DNA of 24,577 bases from contig JBIIYQ010000035.1 in assembly GCA_044346745.1 (NCBI GenBank), forward strand, positions 1-24,577, given 5' to 3'. How positions within the stretch are numbered: position 1 is the first letter of the stretch; the number at the start of each line of letters is the position of its first letter. This stretch comes from UKL13-2 sp044346745 (GTDB lineage: Bacteria; Pseudomonadota; Gammaproteobacteria; Burkholderiales; Usitatibacteraceae). A program made the translations under genes and the position numbers. Below the pieces are notes generated by a model. It was not told the DNA's origin, ran no database searches, and was given only the letters and a program-made list of their open reading frames with translations. Shown in pieces: positions 7,398 through 15,207 of the stretch.

Positions 7398-8174
7398 TTA
7401 TGCTGGCGGCGCGAGTTTGCCCGCCAGCGTGCGGGCACCATCAAGAATAAATTGCTGATCTGATGCCAACATAAAGAACGTTGCGCCGACTTTCTGCCAG
7501 CGTGCGCAGTTCTCGGCCGGTGGAAAAAACATACCCACGGCTTTACTTTGACGCTGCGCAACTGTGCAGATCTGCTCGACGGCGTCTATGACGACAGGAT
7601 CCAGCGGACTTGAGGCACCAAGTGAAACGGTTAGATCCATGCGACCGATGAACAAACAATCGAGCCCCTCTACCGAAGCAATCGCATCTAGATTGCCGAG
7701 TGCCTCGGCGTCTTCGATTTGCGCCACCAGCGTCGTCGTTGCCGCGCTATGTGCGATATGCTCGGACATCGGTTTGTTTGTGTAACGTGCGGCACGGCTG
7801 GAACCCGCGTAGCCTCGACCACTAGGTCCGTAGTGCGACATCTGCACAAGTTCACGCGCCTGTTCACCTGAGACCACATGCGGTAGCACCACGCCGGTGG
7901 CGCCACAGTCTAGGGCGCTGAGAATTTCGCCCGCGTTGCTTGACTGAATTCGCACCAGTGACGGCATATCTGCCGCGCGCAGCGCGGCGATAGACTGATC
8001 TAGTTCGAGCCGACCAAAGGGTGCGTGCTCGGCATCGATACAAACACAATGTAGCGGCGACAAACCCAACACCTCACAGACAATCGAGGAGGGGGTTTTG
8101 AGAAACGTCCCCATCATGGCCTCGCGTTGCCGCAAACGCGTCCGAAACGACTCGATTCGACTCATCTGGCTCAT
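7398..8174 (-). CDS. HpcH/HpaI-type class II aldolase
   Basis: 258 residues, TIM-barrel, metal-dependent aldolase cleaving 2-keto-4-hydroxy acids to pyruvate (or a related keto acid) plus an aldehyde. His50 in DAEHAPF, Arg75 in LVRIQ, metal ligands Glu154 in QIED and Asp180 in GRMDL correspond to His45, Arg70, Glu149 and Asp175 of E. coli HpaI with a constant offset of five. The chosen ATG at 8172-8174 overlaps the stop of the upstream gene (ATGA) and has a purine-rich GGGGGCAGG in front; an in-frame GTG at 8189 is unlikely. Third gene of the lacI-metE-like-aldolase operon, suggesting the pathway ends in aldol cleavage to central metabolites (inference). Confidence 0.88.
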   Translation of the reverse strand: MSQMSRIESFRTRLRQREAMMGTFLKTPSSIVCEVLGLSPLHCVCIDAEHAPFGRLELDQSIAALRAADMPSLVRIQSSNAGEILSALDCGATGVVLPHVVSGEQARELVQMSHYGPSGRGYAGSSRAARYTNKPMSEHIAHSAATTTLVAQIEDAEALGNLDAIASVEGLDCLFIGRMDLTVSLGASSPLDPVVIDAVEQICTVAQRQSKAVGMFFPPAENCARWQKVGATFFMLASDQQFILDGARTLAGKLAPPA

Positions 8175-9313
8175 GCCGCCTGCCCCCACAAGCGTTTGCT
8201 CGCGATTGCCGCGCCCTCGGTAAGCGCGCCTAACTTGGCGTAGACAATCTCGGCGTCAACGTTGCCAAAGCCAGCAAATGTCGAGAACCCGCAATCTGTT
8301 CCGGCAATGACCCGATCCCGCCCAACGATGTCAGCAAAACGCATAATCCGTTCCGCCACCAACAGGGGGTGCTCGATAAAGTTGGTCACCGAGTCAAGTA
8401 CGCCAGGTACGAGAATTTTGTCGTCTGGAATTTTGCTGTCACGAAACACCGTCCACTCGTGTGCGTGGCGCGGATTAGCAGACTCAAATAGCAATGCCTG
8501 CGGTTTTGCCCGCAGCGCAATCGGCAGCACCACGTCCATTGGTGCATCGCAGTGATGCGGGCCCTCGTAGTTGCCCCAGCAAATGTGCATCCGCACCTTC
8601 TCCGCCGGGATGTTACGCAGAGCGTGATTCATGGCTTCCACGTGTTGGTGCGCTAGTGCAACGTATTCTTGCTCCGTCTTGTCTTTAAACATCATGTGCC
8701 GGCCCAGACCCAGGTCCGGGCAGTCGAGCTGTAGCGTCAATCCAGCGGCTACGATTGCCTCATATTCCGGGCGCATTGCTTCCGCCAAGGCTTCCAAATA
8801 CGCCTCATGGGACGGGTAATATTCGTTAGGCTGGAACAGCGCGATGACGCCAGGCGAGGCGGCGTTCAAAAATGTTCCAGTCGGCGGTGTGGCTTGGATT
8901 GCGGCGTGGAAGTGTTTGATATCAGCGGCTAGCGGTTCCAGCGTTTTGGGGGCAATCGGACCAACACAACGCGGCCGACGATAACTAGGGGTGCCACCAG
9001 AAGAGGCGAGACGCTTCATGAATGAAGGAAACAATTCCAAGTCTTTTGGTGTTCGCCGCGGACTGTCGCCATCGAATCCAGTGATGCGGTCTTTTATATA
9101 GGTGGCGTAACTAATCTTCGATTGTTCACCGTCGCTCACCAGATCGACGCCGCTCTGTACTTGTCGTTTGACCACCATGCCGACCGCATCTGCCATCGTG
9201 TTGTCGAACTCTGCTTGGTCGTAGCTGGTCCCCAGCTCGCGGGCAAAGATGAGTTCGGCAACCCGCTCCGAACGAGGGAGGCTGCCAACGTGTGTCGTCA
9301 ATATACGGTTCAA
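8171..9313 (-). CDS. Cobalamin-independent methionine-synthase (MetE C-terminal)-like zinc methyltransferase
   Basis: 380 residues, the size of single-domain relatives of the catalytic half of MetE, not of full MetE (about 750). The zinc site is complete: His243 and Cys245 in MHICWGN, Glu277 in LLFES, Cys341 in GTDCGF. HVGSLPRS at the N-terminus is also typical. This family transfers alkyl groups to or from thiols (methionine synthesis, epoxyalkane:CoM transferase). Between a catabolic regulator and an aldolase it may remove or accept a methyl or alkyl group from the substrate (inference). The TTG at 9311-9313 is chosen because TTGGAG, overlapping the lacI stop, sits six bases upstream; an upstream TTG at 9325 would leave no Shine-Dalgarno. 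Coupled to the aldolase by a 4-bp overlap. Confidence 0.82.
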   Translation of the reverse strand: MNRILTTHVGSLPRSERVAELIFARELGTSYDQAEFDNTMADAVGMVVKRQVQSGVDLVSDGEQSKISYATYIKDRITGFDGDSPRRTPKDLELFPSFMKRLASSGGTPSYRRPRCVGPIAPKTLEPLAADIKHFHAAIQATPPTGTFLNAASPGVIALFQPNEYYPSHEAYLEALAEAMRPEYEAIVAAGLTLQLDCPDLGLGRHMMFKDKTEQEYVALAHQHVEAMNHALRNIPAEKVRMHICWGNYEGPHHCDAPMDVVLPIALRAKPQALLFESANPRHAHEWTVFRDSKIPDDKILVPGVLDSVTNFIEHPLLVAERIMRFADIVGRDRVIAGTDCGFSTFAGFGNVDAEIVYAKLGALTEGAAIASKRLWGQAA

Positions 9314-9325
9314 AGTTGTCTCCAA

Positions 9326-10453
9326 TTAGTGTGCGATCTTGCCGAGCCTTGCGGTGCCGCCCTCAATAAACTGGGCCGCAAACACTCGCTTTTCAGGAGC
9401 GGCTGATCGGTTGTTAATGATCGATGTCACCATTTCGGCTGCCGCCTGCGCCATTTGCTGCACTGGCTGTCGCAGCGTAGTCAAGTTATAGCTTAGCCAA
9501 GTCGAGGGCTCGACGCCGTCAAAACCCGCGACTGAGAGCTTGGAAGGTACGTCAATGCTGAACTCGTGTCTGGCGGCATCCACGCAACCAATGGCCATGA
9601 CGTCGTTGCCACAGATGATGGCGTCTGGGTGCCGCCCCCGGTGTTGAAGTATTTGTCGTAACCCGCGCGCTCCGCTCTCGTAATCGTAATTGCCTTGCAC
9701 CACCAACGGTTCAGCCAGACCAAGTTCAGCAATTTTTTCTCGTGTTCCGCGCGTTCGCTCGTGCCCCACCACTGAATCCTTTGGGCCGCTGATCATCGCG
9801 AAACGTTTGTGTCCCGCTGCCGCCAAGCGTGATACGAGCATACGGGCACCCTCTATCTGGTCGCAAACAACTGCGTTCACCGTTCGTTCTCGAAGCGTTC
9901 GGTTAAACAATACAAACGGGATATGGCGGCGTTCAAATTCCGCAACCTGCTTTGGATTCAAGCGCGCGGCGGCAATGACGCCGTCGACTTGGTATTCCCA
10001 CACTTGCGCGACCATCTTATCTACATCGCCCTCGTGCGGCAGAGTAAACAGCAACACACGTAGGCCATGCCGTGCGAACTGCTGGCTGAGCTCGGACAAG
10101 ACCTCCGGGTAATAGAGGTTGGTCAGATTCGAAATTAGCACCGCAACTAGATTTGAGCGACGAGTGATCAAGCTACGGGCGATGGCGTTTGGCGTATAAG
10201 CCAATTCGTCGGCAGCTTTCATTACACGTAAGCGCATCGCTTCTGACACGCTGGCCCCGTGTTTGAAGCAGCGCGATACAGCTGATTGCGATACGCCGGC
10301 TCTTAGCGCGACGTCATAGGAGGTGACATGCGGAGGCCGGCCGGTTTCATTGTCGGCGCTCGTTGGTGGTGATTTGCGCGCGGTCGAGGTCGCTTTTTTC
10401 CGCTTCGGCGATAGCGATAGAAGTGATTTAGGAGTTGAATTGCTGCGTTTCAC
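9326..10453 (-). CDS. LacI-family transcriptional regulator
   Basis: 375 residues. The helix-turn-helix is at 43-62 (TSYDVALRAGVSQSAVSR), the hinge helix at 86-99 (YTPNAIARSL), then the periplasmic-binding-protein-like sensor domain with VAVLISNLTNLYY, DGVIAAA, a DAIICGNDVMAIG motif and VAGFDG. A Lys/Ser-rich 42-residue N-terminal extension precedes the HTH. The start is a GTG at 10451-10453, with no alternative ATG before the HTH. Such proteins usually repress uptake and catabolic genes until a sugar-like or small acid inducer binds. It heads the operon with the methyltransferase and aldolase, faces the TonB receptor gene, and is the natural candidate to bind sites A-D (inference). Confidence 0.92.
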   Translation of the reverse strand: MKRSNSTPKSLLSLSPKRKKATSTARKSPPTSADNETGRPPHVTSYDVALRAGVSQSAVSRCFKHGASVSEAMRLRVMKAADELAYTPNAIARSLITRRSNLVAVLISNLTNLYYPEVLSELSQQFARHGLRVLLFTLPHEGDVDKMVAQVWEYQVDGVIAAARLNPKQVAEFERRHIPFVLFNRTLRERTVNAVVCDQIEGARMLVSRLAAAGHKRFAMISGPKDSVVGHERTRGTREKIAELGLAEPLVVQGNYDYESGARGLRQILQHRGRHPDAIICGNDVMAIGCVDAARHEFSIDVPSKLSVAGFDGVEPSTWLSYNLTTLRQPVQQMAQAAAEMVTSIINNRSAAPEKRVFAAQFIEGGTARLGKIAH

Positions 10454-10662
10454 AGCAGGGTTCCGGTTGGCAAGGATGATGCACGGCAGTATAGATGAAA
10501 ACGAAAATTGCCCGCTACAAAACCGCTGGCACCTGCATGCGCTGTCAACAAATTTCGCGAAACAAGGTGTAGGAGCTGGCGCCTGTCAGACCGTAATCAC
10601 CATCACACGCCTGTACCAAAGCGGCAATTTCGCAACATCCGTCATAAATTGGCAAAAAAATA

Positions 10663-10677
10663 GACTGCGAATGCAAA
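10663..10677 (+). promoter_or_regulatory. Candidate operator, site C
   Basis: GACTGCGAATGCAAA, 14 of 15 identical to site A, with the 14 bases ACTGCGAATGCAAA exactly shared across 4.6 kb. It lies just upstream of an AT-rich TAAATTATTT that may be the receptor promoter. Confidence 0.6.
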
Positions 10678-10769
10678 ATTCTGCTAAATTATTTGTGACA
10701 GGAAGATGAGAAGAGCAATTCTGCGCCGAATATATGCCTCCAACCGTGTCGACAACGTGTCAATCGTTT

Positions 10770-10784
10770 TTTGCATTCGAAGTA
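10770..10784 (-). promoter_or_regulatory. Candidate operator, site D (inverted)
   Basis: On the minus strand this reads TACTTCGAATGCAAA, 14 of 15 identical to site A. The single change makes the core TTCGAA, a palindrome with the central CG usual for LacI-family operators. Centre-to-centre distance from site C is 107 bp. Confidence 0.55.
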
Positions 10785-10890
10785 CGGATTCGCTTCATGG
10801 TGTTACAGGTGCTCCACACTTTCTGGATCATGTTGCCAATACTATGAGTCGTCTCCTCTGCACCCACAACAATTTTCTTTGGAGGCACGG

Positions 10891-13566
10891 ATGAAACAAT
10901 CCCCACGTAAAACGTTAGCAGTCCAAGTTGCAATTGCTATTGGCGCGGCTGGCACCATGAGTGGCCTAACCTTTGCACAATCTCCTGCTGCTCCCGCCGC
11001 TTCAAACGCGCCGAGAGTAGCCGGAATCGACACCATCACCGTCACGGCGCAGCGTCGGGCGGAAAACCCCCAAGAGGTTCCGGTCTCAGTCTCGGCTGTT
11101 GGCGGAGACCAGCTCGCCGAACGTAATATTACGGACCTCTCACAGATGGAGTCGATGTCACCCGGATTTACGTTCGGTCGTTCAGGTACAGACGCGCGCC
11201 CTGCAATTCGCGGCGTGCGGACAGAGAACGTTGCCATCAACGGCGACACAACCATCGGTTTTTTTGTCGATGGCATTTATAAGTCCCGTTCTCAGCAGGC
11301 GCTGGCGAGTTTCATCGACGTAGACCGGGTAGAAATCCAACGCGGGCCACAAGGCACGCTGTATGGTCGAAATACCTTCGGTGGCAATATCTCGATTGTT
11401 ACTAATGCGCCCGATATCAAGAAATTTGAGGGCAGCGTCAGTTTGTTAGGCGGCGCGTTCAATCGTATACGCACCGAAGGTGTCATCAACATCCCGCTTA
11501 ATGAGATGTGGGCGGTGAGATTCGCTGGTGCCGTAGACCGTGCAGACGGCTACGTAAAGAATGATTTCAACTCTTCGGCGGATTTGTTTGATCAAGATCT
11601 AAAGTTTGGCCGCGTGGCGCTGCGTTTCAAGCCGAATGCGCAATTCGATGCCGTTCTGCGCGTCGAGTCGACTGACCAAGGCGGCAACGGCGGCTCGGCG
11701 TTTGGCTATAAACAAAAAGGTACCTATTACGACCCAGCATCTTGCCAGCAACTGTTCAACACTACGGAGCTGCGGATGAACGTCCGCGCGGGTAACCGCG
11801 ATGGCGTCAACGACTGCGTTCGCACGGCTGGTGCAGGAGCGGGAACGGGCGCTAACGCGGTTGGCTCGGGCGTTGATCTTGGCGTTCCGCTCTATCGCGC
11901 CGGAGACGGATATCGAGTTGATACCGACTATCAGAGCTTCCTGAAGCTAAAGGACACCAGCGCTTCGCTCGACATGAGCTATCGCATGGACGCCTTTTCG
12001 TTGCGCTCAATCACCGGATACGCTGACTTTAAAGCCGAGCGCACCTCCGATGGAGACTTCTCAGCGTCGACCATCGCCATCGACTATCAGCGAACCACGG
12101 CCAAGACTTTCACCCAGGAGTTGCAAATAATCTCTGAGGGTAAGGGGCCACTCGGATACGTCGCGGGTTACTACTACTTCAAAGACAAACTTCGCGGTAC
12201 CTTCATTAATCAACAGTTGCCACGCACCATTCGTTCCGCCGCCATTACTGCCCCGCTGTCGTTACCGCAAAACGGCGCGGGTTTCTTTGATGACCCGTTC
12301 GCTGAAACTGAATCGAACGCGTTCTACGCACAATTCTCTTGGAAAGCGACTAACCAACTCACGTTCACGTTGGGTGGCCGTACCACAGAAGACAAAAAAG
12401 ACTTCCGCTTCGCCAGCGCGAATGCCGTGCTACCTCGCAATGCAGCCGGGCAACCCGATGGCAACCTGATCACGCTAGCGACGCCCGCGCCGCCAAACTC
12501 AGCGTACGGGTCAGCTGGGACGTCGAACTGTAATCCCGTTCGTGGCCCGGGTTTTTATTGCGATCCAGCCAATCCGAGCATACTGTTTGGCGGCACCTAC
12601 GACCAAAAGACATTCAAGAAATCGACAGGGCGTTTTGCCGCCGACTATAAGTTGTCGAAGCAAAACCTGCTCTACGTGGCCTACTCAACTGGATTCCGCT
12701 CTGGTGGTTTTAACTCAGGGCAAGCCCTTGAGCAGGTGCGTACCTTCCTGCCGGAGGAAGTTAAAGCCGTCGAGATCGGCTCCAAAAATCGCTTCTTCGA
12801 CAACACGCTACAAATTAACGTAGCCGCCTTTAGCAACAAGTACACCAATCTTCAGGAGCAGCGCCAAGTGCCCGTGGGTGCAACCACAATTTCAACTATC
12901 TTCAACGCCGCTAAAGCAAAAGCCGAAGGTGTTGAAGTTGAAGTCGAGTGGCGCGGTATCGAGCGTTTATCGGTGACCGCAGGATTGTCACTGCTTGATG
13001 CAAAGTACACCAGCTTCCCGGACGTCGCCCTGCCGTTCGGCACGTCCATTTTGGTGGCCGATGCCTCGAACATCACGGGGACGACAGTCAATGGTGTACT
13101 AATCGCCCCGCCTGGCCAGCGCCGGGTGTTTGCGCCGGGTTACTCGTGCGGCGTACTTCCTGGCACCGGAGGTGCCGGTCAGCCGCCAGTTGCCTTCGGT
13201 TGTGATCTCACAGGTAAGCGCGTGCCGTATGCTTCACGCTATCAAGGCTCGATTTCCGCCGCTTATGAATTCGATATGCCTAACGGGGGTCGCGTCACGC
13301 CAATGGTGGTGGCAAACTTTAATGGCGGCTTCTACGGCCAGCCCACCAACGCCGAAATCGAAAAGCAGGATGCGTATACCAAGTTCGACCTCAAGGTGAA
13401 CTGGGAAATCAACCGGAATTTCAACGCACTTTTGTATGTCGACAATGTGACGGACAAAGAAACCATCAACCGCTTTGTTTGGGGTGGCGGTGGCGCGTTG
13501 CAGGTCAGCTCTGCGCCGCCGCGCACATTTGGCATACGCGTTAACTATAGTTTTAAGTCCTTCTAG
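10891..13566 (+). CDS. TonB-dependent outer-membrane receptor
   Basis: 891 residues, usual size for the family. A signal peptide (about 1-30, ending FAQ) is followed by a TonB box-like DTITVTAQRR (47-56), a plug domain (about 60-175, with PAIRGVRTE, GFFVDGIYKSR, VEIQRGPQGTLYGRNTFGG) and a 22-strand-type barrel rich in alternating aromatic residues, ending in the aromatic C-terminal signal (VNYSFKSF). No STN signalling domain is present. It imports scarce or larger molecules across the outer membrane using TonB energy. The ATG at 10891 has GGAGG in front; the longer open frame to 10771 has no ribosome site and would bury the signal peptide. Promoter region shared with the lacI operon suggests it takes up the locus substrate. 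Confidence 0.95.
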   Translation: MKQSPRKTLAVQVAIAIGAAGTMSGLTFAQSPAAPAASNAPRVAGIDTITVTAQRRAENPQEVPVSVSAVGGDQLAERNITDLSQMESMSPGFTFGRSGTDARPAIRGVRTENVAINGDTTIGFFVDGIYKSRSQQALASFIDVDRVEIQRGPQGTLYGRNTFGGNISIVTNAPDIKKFEGSVSLLGGAFNRIRTEGVINIPLNEMWAVRFAGAVDRADGYVKNDFNSSADLFDQDLKFGRVALRFKPNAQFDAVLRVESTDQGGNGGSAFGYKQKGTYYDPASCQQLFNTTELRMNVRAGNRDGVNDCVRTAGAGAGTGANAVGSGVDLGVPLYRAGDGYRVDTDYQSFLKLKDTSASLDMSYRMDAFSLRSITGYADFKAERTSDGDFSASTIAIDYQRTTAKTFTQELQIISEGKGPLGYVAGYYYFKDKLRGTFINQQLPRTIRSAAITAPLSLPQNGAGFFDDPFAETESNAFYAQFSWKATNQLTFTLGGRTTEDKKDFRFASANAVLPRNAAGQPDGNLITLATPAPPNSAYGSAGTSNCNPVRGPGFYCDPANPSILFGGTYDQKTFKKSTGRFAADYKLSKQNLLYVAYSTGFRSGGFNSGQALEQVRTFLPEEVKAVEIGSKNRFFDNTLQINVAAFSNKYTNLQEQRQVPVGATTISTIFNAAKAKAEGVEVEVEWRGIERLSVTAGLSLLDAKYTSFPDVALPFGTSILVADASNITGTTVNGVLIAPPGQRRVFAPGYSCGVLPGTGGAGQPPVAFGCDLTGKRVPYASRYQGSISAAYEFDMPNGGRVTPMVVANFNGGFYGQPTNAEIEKQDAYTKFDLKVNWEINRNFNALLYVDNVTDKETINRFVWGGGGALQVSSAPPRTFGIRVNYSFKSF

Positions 13567-13600
13567 GCTTTCAAGCCCTTCTATTTTTGTATTGCAGATC

Positions 13601-13637
13601 AAGGCCGTCTCTCTCACCGGGCGACGGCCTTTTTTTT
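13601..13637 (+). terminator. Strong rho-independent terminator of the receptor gene
   Basis: AAGGCCGTC (13601-13609) pairs perfectly with GACGGCCTT (13623-13631), loop of 13, followed by an uninterrupted run of eight T (13630-13637). It is 35 bp after the receptor stop and only 25 bp before the next start codon. Confidence 0.9.
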
Positions 13638-13661
13638 CCGCCTAGCATTCACAATCTTCCA

Positions 13662-14645
13662 ATGACTACGCCATCTGACCAGAAAAGAACTTATCTAGCG
13701 TTGCTTGCGGGCCTAGATGCGCGGGTGCCCGAAGAAAAGTTGCATGCAATTCGCGATGTCTACAGCCAGGATGTGGACTGGCATGGGCCGCATCCGATTA
13801 ACGACCTCCATGGGTCTGACGCGTTGATAGCCAGTTTTTGGTCACCCTTCCTGGCCGCCATGCCAGACCTAGAGCGACGCGATGACATCGTCATAGCGAA
13901 TAGTTTCAAAGGTGGCGACTGGATTGGTGCGACCGGCCACTACGCGGGCACGTTTACGAGGGACTGGCTCGGAATACCGGCCACCAGTGGGGTACTAAAC
14001 ATCCGTTACGGTGAATTCAGCAGGATCGAAGCAGGAAAGGTTCGTGAGGTCTACTTGATTCTTGACCTGCTTGACGTGATGCGCCAAGCCGGATGCTGGC
14101 CAAAGGAGCTCTCAATTGGGCGTGGCGTCGCAGACCGTGTTCCAGGCCCCGCCACGCGTGATGGCGTAACGCTGGAGGCGGCCGCGCCCGGCGAAAGCGA
14201 GAAAAGTCTAAGGCTAGTAGAAGCCATGATTGCCGGTCTGATGCAATACGATCAAAAATCGCTTGAGAGTATGGGTATGGAGCGTTTTTGGCACCCCGAT
14301 ATGATGTGGTACGGCCCTGCCGCGATTGGCACGAGTCGTCGACTTAAGGGTTTTCAGGATGTTCACCAACGTGCGTTTTTGCAAGCGTTCCCAGACCGGG
14401 TTGGTGGCAATCATAAAGCGCGAATCGGCGATGGTGTCTATGTTGGTTCTTGTGGCTGGCCATCGATTAATGCCACACATCGGGGCCCATGGCTTGGGTA
14501 TCCGGCGACTGGCCGACGCATCACAATGCGTGTGATGGATTTTTGGCGGCGGGAGGGCACGCTACTGCGGGAAAACTGGGTGTTTATCGACCAGATTGAT
14601 TTGTTGTTGCAGATGGATGTAGACACATTCGCGATGATCCGATGA
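13662..14645 (+). CDS. Second two-domain SnoaL/NTF2-like protein
   Basis: 327 residues, no signal peptide. Two SnoaL-like units, about 5-140 and 170-315. The first contains YSQDVDWHGPHPINDLHG and the second MERFWHPDMMWYGPAAIGTS, matching one another as 'W.GP..I....G', followed by RDWLGIPATSG and RGPWLGYPATGR. These repeated His/Trp/Gly motifs line up well between domains, so an internal duplication is likely. Same architecture as the product of 6289-7308, though with little visible identity. The ATG at 13662 is used because the longer frame (from 13587) would run through the terminator. No clear Shine-Dalgarno; expression would need terminator read-through or a promoter in the T-rich gap. Function unknown. 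Confidence 0.8.
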   Translation: MTTPSDQKRTYLALLAGLDARVPEEKLHAIRDVYSQDVDWHGPHPINDLHGSDALIASFWSPFLAAMPDLERRDDIVIANSFKGGDWIGATGHYAGTFTRDWLGIPATSGVLNIRYGEFSRIEAGKVREVYLILDLLDVMRQAGCWPKELSIGRGVADRVPGPATRDGVTLEAAAPGESEKSLRLVEAMIAGLMQYDQKSLESMGMERFWHPDMMWYGPAAIGTSRRLKGFQDVHQRAFLQAFPDRVGGNHKARIGDGVYVGSCGWPSINATHRGPWLGYPATGRRITMRVMDFWRREGTLLRENWVFIDQIDLLLQMDVDTFAMIR

Positions 14646-14746
14646 CCGCTTACGGCTTAGGGTCATAAACGTGCCAATGGCCCTCACCTAGGCGGGCCGC
14701 AAGGCGCACAAATGATGATATCTTTCCATCACCAAAAAATAAGTAC

Positions 14747-14768
14747 GCCAGTTAGCTTGCGGACTGGC
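14747..14768. terminator. Possible bidirectional terminator
   Basis: GCCAGT (14747-14752) pairs with ACTGGC (14763-14768) over a 10-base loop. It is followed by ATTTGTCTTT on the plus strand and GTACTTATTTTTTGG on the minus strand. It lies between the convergent SnoaL-like and lectin genes. The rest of 14646-14822 holds nothing else I can support. Confidence 0.4.
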
Positions 14769-14822
14769 ATTTGTCTTTGTGGGGAGCGCCTCAGTTGTAG
14801 AAGGGTGATATCGATAATGGCG

Positions 14823-15207
14823 TCAACAAATACAGCGCGCTGTATCCGCGTCAATGTGTCGGTCCCGCCCGTTCGGCTCGCGCTTCTGGCCTGAATCGTT
14901 TGCCACCTTTACCTTCAAGCGCCGCGAGTAGCGCACCACGTTCGAGGACTGACCGACTTGGTTAGTGCGAAGGCCACTACCCATCGCGCGAGACTTCAAA
15001 TCGCTCGGTACCGAGAAACATGATTCCATTGCGGAAATAGCCGTTCACGCGCAACGCCCCATCCACCACTGCGTGTACGTCGCCGCCTGCGAGGATGGTC
15101 AGTTCAACATTGCTGCCATCGACTGGATTGTAGCCACGCCAAGTGCCCACGGCGAAGCTTGGTGCCGCGTCTGCATAACGTTGATCACCGCCGGCACCGC
15201 CTGGTTG
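14823..15207 (-). pseudogene. Detached C-terminal domain of the lectin (after in-frame TAG, then a frameshift)
   Basis: Directly after the lectin's TAG (15208-15210) the same frame stays open for 76 codons and reads like real protein: VGTWRGYNPVDGSNVELTI, then a GDVHAVV..G...NGYFRNG hairpin and MFLGTERFEVSRDG. It then meets a second TAG at 14977-14979. The neighbouring frame continues the pattern without a break in sense as GSGLRTNQVGQSSNVVRYSRR. Removing one base from the CCC run at 14980-14982 would join both parts. So a domain of about 95 residues appears to have been severed from the lectin by a nonsense mutation and further damaged by a one-base insertion. No ribosome site for separate expression was seen. 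Confidence 0.7.

Larger units (their letters stand above)
10454..10890. promoter_or_regulatory. Divergent promoter region of the lacI operon and the receptor gene
   Basis: 437 bp with no convincing gene. It holds the 15-bp motif at 10663-10677 and, inverted, at 10770-10784, followed by a 100-bp leader to the receptor start, whose GGAGG (10881-10885) lies five bases before the ATG. The stretch 10645-10700 is AT-rich (AAAAAAATAG, TAAATTATTT) and is the likeliest promoter location. No exact -35/-10 pair is called. Confidence 0.55.

Noticed and set aside
10771..10890. Longer N-terminus for the TonB receptor
   Set aside because: It would place 40 Cys-rich residues before a good signal peptide; GGAGG directly precedes the ATG at 10891.
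13587..13661. Upstream start for the second SnoaL-like protein
   Set aside because: It would be translated through the stem and T-run of the receptor terminator; the extra residues are not domain-like.
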